DNA of 20,796 nt from contig JADGJH010000176.1 of assembly GCA_027596945.1 (NCBI GenBank), positions 1 to 20,796 on the forward strand, given 5' to 3'. Positions 10,491 through 18,696 of the stretch are shown one piece after another. The notes under the pieces were generated by a model that saw nothing but the letters and a program-made list of their open reading frames with translations, was not told the DNA's origin and searched no databases. The position numbers were made by a program, and so were the translations under genes. This stretch comes from Physocladia obscura. Lineage: Eukaryota > Chytridiomycota > Chytridiomycetes > Chytridiales > Chytriomycetaceae. Every line of letters starts with the position of its first letter. Within the stretch, counting starts at the first letter, position 1.

Positions 10491-11312
10491 TTATGCCAAG
10501 GCGCCTTTTGACTTTTCAATAGCAAAGTCAAGCTCAGCAATTAATTTTGACTTTTCTGCACCTTCAGTCTCCAATTCCAAAATATACTCTGTGGCTATAA
10601 TATTCAATAAATGTGATAGTGCACAAGAAATTAGCATAAATGAAAGATGCTAATACAAGAACACTTACTTAATTCAACAATGTCAGTTTTTGGCCGTCGC
10701 CGAGCTTTCTGCGGCAACAGCGTATTCAGCCTTTCATAGCAAATTTTGAGAGCATCCCGTCGTTTCTTTTCGGCATTTTTACGGTAAATTTTGCGTTTAT
10801 CAACACCTCCACCACTATATTTGAAAAGTCATTTAAACAGATATACAATAGGAGCTATAATATTACCCGCAATATAGCTTGCTTCCATTTTTAAATTGAT
10901 TGATTGAAATAGTATTCTGGTGTGGTTTCTGCGGCATATTGCCATAAATGAGCGGCGGACCAAAATACAATTCAGACATAAAATGGGATGTAAGACTATT
11001 AGATTCTGTGAATGGAATTTCCAGTCTATTACAGCTATTAACAATACATGCGGATGTAGAGTTAATGACCGAAGCTACAGGTGAGGGAAACGCGTAGCTG
11101 ACACGAGGAGGGACCAAAACCCTTGAAGCTTGAATTGGCGGCGACAAAAATCCAAGACGAGGAAAAGTAGGACTGATTGCGGGTGTCGAACAGCAGCTTT
11201 GACGTGGATACCACTCCAGTAGTTTCGACTGTGCTTGGATATTGCTTTCGATGGCAGCTGTTATGGCGCTGAATGGTGGTAATTTTATCGTCGCAGTACT
11301 ATTAGACTGCAT
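10491..11312 (-). CDS. short bHLH-leucine zipper transcription factor (cluster gene C)
   Basis: Probable nuclear regulator, 231 aa as modelled, less than half the size of its neighbours. Exons: 11312-10867, 10814-10669, 10594-10491. The introns are 52 nt (GTAATA..TAG, phase 2) and 74 nt (GTAAGT..TAG, phase 1). The bHLH covers about 156-208: basic region RKIYRKNAEKKRRDA, helix 1 CYERLNTLLP, an Arg-rich loop, helix 2 DIVELTTEYILELE, then a 25-residue zipper ending at TAA. Arg160 replaces the class B His. The N-terminus lacks the FW and TPxQ motifs of A, B and D. The start is uncertain: the frame stays open upstream to about 11510 without another ATG, and an upstream coding exon cannot be excluded (a GTAAGA donor lies near 11506). 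I give the first in-frame ATG, MQSNSTAT. Confidence 0.8.
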
Positions 11313-12005
11313 GAATAGAGAGTTAATTCCAAGATTGCTCTTGAATGTTTGTGATGTTTTTGGTTTCTGTTTCAATTTTTGACTAAGAAGTTTCAATTTG
11401 GTTGGGGCACGCGCTTTTTTTGCTTTCAAATTTAAGTGGTAAAGAAAGAGGAAGTAATAGATCCAAGTTGTACATCCGGTCGATTGAGTCTTTAATCTTC
11501 TTACGATGTGAAATTAGCCTCAAATTATTGGCAAGTCAACAGATTCCCAGTTTTCTCAGAAAAACCCTAAATTGTTTTGGAATATCGGCATCTTTCTCTT
11601 CCTCTTCGTTTTTTACCTTCAATTAACGTTTTCAAAGTTTGTAATTTTGTCAAATACTCTTGCTTTTCATTAAATCTTCAATAACATCTTGCTACCTTGC
11701 GTAAACCCTTTATTTCATCAATTCATTCACGTGCCATTGATTTCCCTAATCCTTTTCCCCTTCATGGGAAAATCTTTTTAATTATTTAAAACAGTGCTTC
11801 TTTTTAAATATTAAATAGCTATTAATTGTTTTATTATTATTTGATTGTGAATGAGATTTGCATTTCGAGCAGTTCGAATTTTGTTTCCTCAAAATTTGTT
11901 GGAAATGCCTAATTCGAAGGAAAAGCCTAATTCCTCTTCCTTATTATTCTATAGTAACCATTGTAAAAATGAATTATCGTGTTTATTTGTCTCTTGGATG
12001 CTAGA
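11313..12005. other. spacer between gene C and the GNAT gene
   Basis: This 690-bp AT-rich tract probably holds the promoter and 5' leader of gene C and the 3' end of the GNAT transcript. Open frames on either strand are short and lack motifs. A small upstream exon of gene C might lie at 11420-11640, but I cannot show one. Confidence 0.5.
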
Positions 12006-12659
12006 TTACTTTTTAACATGTTCCCAATAAAGCATTCCACCATAGTCCATTCGGCCCAAACTTGATTGATACTCTTTGACTTTGGTAAAGTTGCATCTTG
12101 CCAAAAGTCCTGCACTTGCGATATTTTCCACTGCACAGCAAGCAACCACAACTTTGGAACCCATAACAGCGTGCAACCATTCCACCAACACATCGACAGC
12201 CGCACTTGCAATTCCTTGTCTTCTGTAATCTGCGCTAACAGAATATCCAATCATCCAAATTAATTCAGAATCGCCAGGTAAACGTTCTTCATTAATCTTG
12301 ACAAGAGAATCGTATTGTTCAGTACCTTTTTCAAAGTCATAACCCCATCTATACGTGGAAAGTTCACCAAGAAATGGACCAACAACTGTTCCATCGTCAG
12401 AAATCGACGTTACAAGACGGATAGCAATGAATGGCCAGGACTTTGGAAAGACTGGCTCGCCTGACGTGTTTTCGTTGCTGGAATTGTTCCATTGGTTCCA
12501 ATTGTCCCTCGAATGTTTGACAAGTGACTGGAAGTAAGCCTTGCGCCGTGGCGAGTCTCCGCCGTATATTTGACAGAAACTGTCATAATCTTCTTCACGA
12601 ATTCCAGTTAAGTGAACGTGCGGATGACTTGGAACGGGAAGAGACCGTGGAATCGTCAT
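12006..12659 (-). CDS. GNAT-family N-acetyltransferase
   Basis: Single-exon, 217-aa enzyme of the Gcn5-related acetyltransferase fold, which moves acetyl from acetyl-CoA to an amine. The acetyl-CoA pyrophosphate-binding motif is clear at 146-155 (RRQGIASAAV, pattern Q/RxxGxA/G), preceded by the beta strand WMIGYSV. It is followed by a conserved-looking helix, then VENIASAGLLARCNFTKV, the usual NxxSxxxxxxxGF-type segment with Cys in place of Gly. This arrangement recalls RimJ/RimL-like members; the substrate cannot be told from sequence. The ATG at 12659 follows a long A run and begins MTIPRSLPVP. An upstream in-frame ATG at 12767 would add 36 mostly Lys-rich residues encoded by that A run, so I reject it. 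The gene lies between bHLH genes C and D on the same strand, 150 bp after the D stop. Confidence 0.88.
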   Translation of the reverse strand: MTIPRSLPVPSHPHVHLTGIREEDYDSFCQIYGGDSPRRKAYFQSLVKHSRDNWNQWNNSSNENTSGEPVFPKSWPFIAIRLVTSISDDGTVVGPFLGELSTYRWGYDFEKGTEQYDSLVKINEERLPGDSELIWMIGYSVSADYRRQGIASAAVDVLVEWLHAVMGSKVVVACCAVENIASAGLLARCNFTKVKEYQSSLGRMDYGGMLYWEHVKK

Positions 12660-12809
12660 CTTTTTTTTTAATTTTTTTTTGCTGCAATTTTTCTTTTTCT
12701 GTAAATATTTTTCGTTCAGAAACTCATCCACGAGAGATCTGGCTCGAACAATAATAATTAATTTCAAACCGAATATTTTAGAAAACCAGACAATATTATC
12801 GAAATATTA

Positions 12810-14294
12810 TTAAAAGCAAGTTTTTATAGCCAATATTTCGTCCTCCAACGCCTGAATTTCCGCTTGTTTTTCAAATTGTTCAGCTTGTAACCCATCGATG
12901 TAAGCAAAAACTAAAAACGAAGTTTCTAAATAAAATAACAGATACAAAAAAAAAAAAAAGTTCTTACCATACTCCAATAGAATTTCACGACTTGGATTCG
13001 TTGACTTTCCTGCTATAATAGGCAGCTCGGCACGCAAATCTTCGAAACCAGCCTTGAGTAAATCTCTGCGCACCTTCTCAGCCTCTTTCCGGGTGTTTTT
13101 TTTACTGAGGATCACTTCAGGATCAGCTGATTTTTTTAATTTCACTGCGCCCGAAACTTTAGTGAGCCTTGCATAAGGCATAAATAAAGGGGATATGGTG
13201 GAATTTGCACTCGCGAGAGATGAAAGTTGAGAAGATGATCTGGAACGCGATGCTGTGAAAAACGGTGATGATTTATTTGACGGGCGGAGCGACGGGGATC
13301 TGAGAGGAATTGCGGTCGAGCTGGAAGGGACTATGGTTGGCGAGAACGGATAAGAGTAAGGAGTTACACTGGGTGAGTAATGGGTATGTAGTTGGCTGGG
13401 TCCGAGCAGCGGAAACGTAATTGTTGTTGGAGTTAGAGCTGGTGAAACCAACGGCGTCGGAGTAAGCAGTTGCAGTTGGGCCGATAGCGACGCAGCAAGC
13501 GCCGAGCCAGAAGTAAGTGGCTGCAGTGTTGGTGTTGAATACGGCGATGAATATGAATACATGTCGATATTGAAGTTACTGTTGCTATTACTGCTGATTT
13601 TTTCAAATGGCCGAGTCGGAATTGCAGCAGGCGGTGCCACAATTGGCTGGGCATTTGTAGCATATTCATAGTCGTCTCCCATTGCATCGTAAATACCACT
13701 CATCATTTGAGCCGGCGTTAATCGGAAAAATGCCGTTTGTGGACTTGCACTGGCATCCACATTAGTATTCACATTGTTAAACGGAGTATCTGACTTAGCC
13801 GGAGTGAATGGTAGTTTGAAGAGTGGCGGTGTGGGGTAAAGATGAGACATGATCATTGGTGACTGGGAGGGAATTAAGGGTGTGTTTTGGGTATGCAAAT
13901 GCTGCTGCAATAATTGCTGTGATTGTAGTTGCTGCTGTGATTGCGGATTCAGCGATGGTGATTGTCCAAGTATATTGGGGACCCTCAAGCCCAGATTACT
14001 GTTCAAGTTCATGCCTATACTATCGAACGACTGGGAAAAAGCATCAGGAAGTGCATTCGATATGTTCCAGAAATGTGGATCGTTGAGGGTTTCGAAAGCG
14101 GAATTAGTTGTAGTCGTGGTTGTTGCTGCTTGTGCTGACAGGATGGGGGCACCAGCCAGTTCCAGTTCGGACATCCATTCGAAATCTGTCCGATTGTCAA
14201 GTATTTGGTCTGTCGGATCACGTGACGATGATTCCGCGTGTCCGAATCCCGTCGCAGGTAGAAGAAATTCGTCAAAGCCCGACTCTAAATTCAT
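12810..14294 (-). CDS. bHLH-leucine zipper transcription factor (cluster gene D)
   Basis: Probable nuclear regulator, 475 aa, in exons 14294-12968 and 12910-12810 with a 57-nt intron (GTAAGA..TAG, phase 1). The long N-terminus is Q/S/T/P-rich (poly-Thr near 58-63, Q-rich near 118-132). It has acidic-hydrophobic pieces FDEFLL and FEWMSELEL, the motif NDPHFWNISN (71-80) and RLTPAQMMS (13698-13724). The bHLH starts near 398: KKNTRKEAEKVRRDLLKAGF, then a loop, helix 2 with SREILLEYVFAYIDGL, and a zipper to the C-terminus. Arg402 occupies the His position. The intron is a multiple of three with no stop, so retention would keep frame but insert 19 mostly aromatic or aliphatic residues in helix 2. 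A second acceptor at 12926 would insert five. I chose the acceptor at 12911 because helix 2 then aligns with A, B and C. Confidence 0.88.
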   Translation of the reverse strand: MNLESGFDEFLLPATGFGHAESSSRDPTDQILDNRTDFEWMSELELAGAPILSAQAATTTTTTNSAFETLNDPHFWNISNALPDAFSQSFDSIGMNLNSNLGLRVPNILGQSPSLNPQSQQQLQSQQLLQQHLHTQNTPLIPSQSPMIMSHLYPTPPLFKLPFTPAKSDTPFNNVNTNVDASASPQTAFFRLTPAQMMSGIYDAMGDDYEYATNAQPIVAPPAAIPTRPFEKISSNSNSNFNIDMYSYSSPYSTPTLQPLTSGSALAASLSAQLQLLTPTPLVSPALTPTTITFPLLGPSQLHTHYSPSVTPYSYPFSPTIVPSSSTAIPLRSPSLRPSNKSSPFFTASRSRSSSQLSSLASANSTISPLFMPYARLTKVSGAVKLKKSADPEVILSKKNTRKEAEKVRRDLLKAGFEDLRAELPIIAGKSTNPSREILLEYGKNFFFFLYLLFYLETSFLVFAYIDGLQAEQFEKQAEIQALEDEILAIKTCF

Positions 14295-14379
14295 CAAATC
14301 AATATGAATGCTCGGGTTTTTCTGATAAAAATTTTACAAAAAAAAAAAGAAAAACAACACAACACTGAAAATAAACTTC
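14295..14379. promoter_or_regulatory. compact divergent promoter region between gene D and the Slm1-like gene
   Basis: Only 85 bp separate the two start codons, which point away from each other. The interval includes an A-rich run on the plus strand and repeated AACAC. No TATA box or E-box is seen. Transcription signals for one or both genes must overlap here or lie inside the opposite coding region or 5' leader. Confidence 0.55.
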
Positions 14380-16488
14380 ATGCTCAAACAAAATTCTTCG
14401 CGTGCGCTTTTTGCATCTCAAAAATTAGCTCCGGAGATAATTCAGCTGTGGCCGTATTCCGATGCCCAGAGCTCCAAAATACCTTTAATATTAACCAGAC
14501 TGTGCGCCTGGAAAGCACTGATTGAGGTTATTCTTGTTTTAGATTATACTCACTATCAAATTCATTCTTAAAAACCAATCCAGGAGCTTGAGCTATTTAT
14601 TCATAAAATCCAAAGTTTGGAAAAACAATATATATTGGAATACGAAAAGCTTGCGTCGCGTTTATCGCATTTATCGCAAACTTCAAACGATATAAACGCA
14701 TCCTTTGGTATCCGCAACCAAAATATAGAAATTGTTATTTGTTTAGTTAATATATTGTGTTTATACCAGAAAATACAACGGGAATACAAATTGCAGACAT
14801 TCAAAGATCTTTTACACGACAATCTGATCTGCATGAGAATTTCGAGAGAACACTCGGAAGTGCTTGTTTAAACTTATTAACTGAATTAAAGCTTAATCTT
14901 TCAAAAAAACTCAAGGTTTATTTTTACCAGCTTTTTTTGTTCCACCTTCATACTGATCTTCAAAATGTAAAAATATGTGAAGTCTTTTAAACATGAATCA
15001 GAAGCATTAGCCCGTACCATAACAAAAACGCGAACAGCAACAATCGAAATGATATCAATGCACGAAAAAGTTAAAGCACGCCGTGTAACTGCCGTTCGAA
15101 TTGCCAGCAGCGGTGGGGTTGGTGTCAGATCTACATTATCAATTCATGAAAAGAACAATTTTGTCGACCCTTGGCTCACCGAACGTGTTCTCTATAAACA
15201 ATTGCGGTTGATGATATCCTACGAAAACGAGTTTCAAAAAAATATGGTTGCAATGATTAAAGAGATGGAAAATTTCGATGAATCTGTTGTTGTAGGAATT
15301 CGAAACGCTGTTGTCGACTTTTTGAGTGCGCGTGAGAATCAAATGGACGGAATTAAGGTGTGAAAGCCTTGTATATCCATATTCACTCATTTTTATTTAG
15401 AGCCTTGGCAATTCTGCAAAGCAGCTTCTGAGTACAATTGACCCACATATGCCGTTCTCAAACTACGCATCAAACCACAATCTATTATCTGCAGAAATAT
15501 GGACAGCACCACGTGTGCTTCAGGACTTTCCTTATGACATGCATGAAATCAGAATTGCAAAGCAAGGTGTCATGGGACGACCATACTACTGGTCAAGAAC
15601 AGGATGGGCGCCTGCATTGTATGTTATTACTGAGAGTGGGTACCTACATTGCTTCAAAAAAGTTCACGGTCAAGCAAGAGGAGACGAAAGCCGAAAGAAT
15701 AGAATTAGTAAGAGCAGCAACGGGGGTTGGTTTTTGGGTGGAATTCAACAGCATGCAATTGTTCCGCCAAGTGCTGAAACTTTGGCAGCAGAAGGCATGG
15801 AGCTCCCTGTTTATGAGAATTTAGATGCACCAGCTACGTTGTTCAGGTGTTTTTTTTAAACTTAACTTTCAAATTTCTTGCTTATGATGTAATACAACAG
15901 TATCTGTTTGAGCAATTCCGGAAGAGTCAAAGTCGATACTGTTTCTGAAAAGTCCAGCCTTTTTGTTTTTTCGGTCAACGTTTATAAAACTGTAAGAGAT
16001 GTTGTTCCACTGAAGCGTCATGAAGTTAAAGCCAGTAATGAATCGGAAATGATTGAATGGGTGGCTTGCTTGAAAGAAGCCATTGAGTTCAGTGCTTTTT
16101 TTTTTCTTTTTTTTTGTTTTAACTTTTCTTTTTTTTTTTAATTTAAACCAGGAAATATTTGCCGCAAGGTCCACCAGGGCCGTTATTTTCGCCACAAGAA
16201 GAAATTCTTGAACGCGTTGATAGTGTGCTGACAGGAAAAATGCGGCAAGCTCCTCCACCGCCCCCGTCACAATTTAAAAAAATCCAATCTGAAAAATCTG
16301 ATCTTATTGATACCACAAAAATTGAGTACAAAGCGGCGGATAGTAACAAAATCGATTACAAATTTGATGCTTTAAAATTTCGTCACAGTGAACACGCTGA
16401 TTGGACAGAAAATAGGGGAAATTTTCGAAAATGCTCCAAAAAGCCAATTCTGCGAAAGGAGCCAGAAAAAATTGAGCCTAATTTATGA
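14380..16488 (+). CDS. Slm1-like BAR/PH domain protein
   Basis: Likely a PI(4,5)P2-binding plasma-membrane protein of the fungal Slm1/Slm2 type, which link TORC2 to actin, eisosome and sphingolipid control. Exons: 14380-14526, 14584-14707, 14770-14915, 14983-15357, 15401-15846, 15901-16086, 16152-16488. They total 1761 nt and encode 586 aa, with every join in phase. Introns are 43 to 67 nt. Residues about 35-280 form the BAR-like helical region, opening with LTRLCAWKALIEELELFI, comparable to the RFxxW helix of Slm1, and including the stretch VDPWLTERVLYKQL. A PH domain follows at about 312-474, with YYWSRTGWAPALYVITESG and the closing helix EMIEWVACLKEA carrying the conserved Trp. A basic, Lys-rich tail of about 110 residues starts with a PQGPPGP segment. 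The exon 6 donor, GTTCAG, is weak but is the only one that keeps frame. Confidence 0.85.
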
Positions 16489-16915
16489 ACCTTTTATAAT
16501 TGGCTTGGTTTTTTATTTTTTTTTGGCGTAATATATTTTTTTCAAGAAACGCGGACCAAATTTTTCAACTGCGTCAGCACAAACTCCCGCAACATCGAAC
16601 CTTCATAAGATGGCAATATAAAATGGTTGTGCATTTGCCCTGAGTCGTTGATCTTTCAACATTATTGCAATCCGAGAACATCTCACGCTCACATTTTTTT
16701 TGCATAAAGCAGCAAATTATCTGCTTTAACACCTAGATATGCTACATCCATCAACGCAATGGCTGCCTCATTTGTGCGTACTTCGCGAGGATTATCAAAT
16801 ACCACGAAAATTTTATTTTAATCTGATTCTAACAACAATGACTAATGAGAAAAGAAAAAAAAAAGCAACCTCAAATAGTTTGATTATTGCTGCATGTTGA
16901 ACATGATGAGAATTC
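16489..16915. other. spacer downstream of the Slm1-like gene with possible minus-strand coding debris
   Basis: No gene is supported on the plus strand. On the minus strand, 16813-16691 is open and reads protein-like residues such as TNEAAIALMDVAYLGVKADN. A second open piece in another frame (about 16611-16512) ends FGPRFLKKIYYA before a TAA. I recognise neither and cannot join them confidently, so I treat this as unresolved debris or an unannotated small gene. Confidence 0.35.
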
Positions 16916-17530
16916 ATGGAAGATTTTCACAACATGGATTTCTTTCCATCTTATTTACCAACAGAGTTAGCAAGTCTAGTGCTTAGCTGGATTTCGCGCA
17001 TTCCTTGTTACGATTCCGCTGTCTCAACAAACCCGAAACTAAAATCTCCAGTATGCATTCGCCTCTCTGAAGTCACTCACAGATTTATCCATCACTCGCT
17101 AACTTTTTTACAAACAGTCAATTGCAAATCTTGTAAATGTTCTCACTAAACTCTTGCTCGTTTCGAATTATCCTTTCTGGTCCCATTCCTGTAGCCTTTA
17201 GCCGTGTGCAAAATTTACAGCAGTAAAAATATACTCAAAAGTTCAATTCCACCTTCTTTTGCGTCTTAATTTAAGCAACAATTTTTTTGTGCACCTACAT
17301 GAATCACACATTGCTGTATTTACGTGACGCTGTCACATAATATGCTCAACAGAAATATTCCTCATCAACTTGGTAATCTTGGAAAAGCTGTTTTCATTCC
17401 TCACTCTCGCAGATGGTATATTTGATTAGCTTGAAATATCTGGAAACATTCTTCTGTTCAAATAACTAAAATGAAAATTATAAAACTGCCAGCATATATT
17501 GTAAGTCTTTCACCAAATGAAAAACGGACG
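16916..17530 (+). pseudogene. decayed F-box-like / plant-type leucine-rich-repeat protein gene
   Basis: The tract begins with an ATG and a segment reading FFPSYLPTELASLVLSWI, like the F-box-type N-terminus of fungal LRR proteins. Further right, separate frames give LSGPIPVAFSRVQNLQQ (about 17175-17225), LNLSNN (about 17262-17280), NIPHQLGNLGKAVF (about 17350-17395) and LISLKYLETFF (about 17420-17455). These fit the plant-type LRR consensus LxGxIPxxLxxLxxLxxLxLxxN. Stops and frame changes lie between every block, so there is no functional reading frame. Each repeat is recognisable only by local similarity, with no single ORF longer than 77 codons. Its original extent could run further right. 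Confidence 0.6.
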
Positions 17531-18696
17531 GAGAAAGTTTTCTCATCTTTCATTGCTCCAAAGTTTCCTCCTGACAGCCATGAAGTATAAAATCAAGCTG
17601 GTGCCAACAATCAAACAGTACAGAAAGCAACATAGCAATGCCACTATGCTCTACATGATTGTTGAGGGTAGCACAGTTGAAGAGGTTGGGCAGAATATTT
17701 TGGATGCATATGAAGAAATATTCTGGATGTATATAAAGACAAGATCAAAGGTATGGCAGTGAAATAAGGTATGCAGGTAAAAAATTGGAATTATGCTGGC
17801 AGATCACAAATTTAAAATCAGTTGAGGGCATTGACATATTTTGGCACCATCTAAAATCCATACAAAGTTTTAACCAGGATAAACTTGTGTCTTCTTAGAT
17901 TCAACTGAAAATTACGCAATATGTCACAAACTTGACTTCAGTGAAAGTTCTGTCAGTTTCAAATATCTCAAGTATGCCATTGCAGTTACTAAAACACAAC
18001 ATAAAAACTTGCACTTATACTCACCACACAATATGAACTTTATTCCTTTGAGGACATAACCTCATTTGCACAACATCAGCCTGTTATCAAATGAGATTTT
18101 GTCAAGAAACACTATGTTATGAATGCTCCAGTCAATTGAGTTTAACTTGCATGCGAATCAAATAACATGAAAATCTTGAATTTGAATGACCTATCTTTCT
18201 AGTGTCTTCTACCTGAGCCCAGTATTGTGGATAATTTGCAACATATATGATTTGCTGATTGTTTTGAGCCAAAGTTGTCAAAAAGCCGCCTGCACTTCAT
18301 CTAAAAAAGACAATTTCTTTTCAGCAAAATAGTTGCCAATCCAGGTTCATTGAGTGGCTGAGAATTACTAATTTCATCTTTGTTGTTTTCATTGTTTTTC
18401 AGAGTTAAATTCGTTGATTCAGTGGCTGATTGCCGAAATTGATTTGTTGTAGATCTGTGAAAGAGCTGTCATACTCATATGATAGAAGAAGTAGTTATAC
18501 AGTGCATGCGCTCTTGTGTTCTCATGTGTTTTTTGTTGTTGTCTGTGCTCAAAGGTTCTCCAGCGTTTACTCCCCGATTTCAAATGTATTTCTCCAAATT
18601 TTTTTCATTTTTGATCAAATCAACAATACAATCAATAAACAGCAAAAAAAAAATAATATTTATTTCTGAAATAATGTTCACTGAATCAATCTTTAA
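17531..18696. other. AT-rich tract without supportable gene
   Basis: One 81-codon plus-strand frame (17517-17762) and several shorter ones are present, none with a recognised motif. A plus-strand stretch near 17920-17990 has an LRR-like rhythm (LTSVKVLSVSN) and may extend the relic to the left. The right end, next to the dynactin stop, should hold the dynactin 3' UTR. Confidence 0.45.

Noticed and set aside
12660..12767. Longer GNAT start
   Set aside because: The added residues are mostly Lys encoded by an A-rich run just before a good ATG, which looks like a 5' leader.
14219..14224. CACGTG inside the 5' part of gene D, and others in coding sequence near 4734, 5133 and 8021
   Set aside because: They lie in coding exons and occur about as often as chance predicts over 20 kb, so I do not call them regulatory sites.
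13849..14307. 152-codon plus-strand open frame, Cys-rich, opposite gene D
   Set aside because: The Cys run is the complement of the Gln-rich CAG/CAA tract of gene D, so it is a shadow.
15869..16270. 133-codon minus-strand open frame
   Set aside because: It is antisense to Slm1-like exons 6 and 7 and crosses the poly-T intron; no motif.
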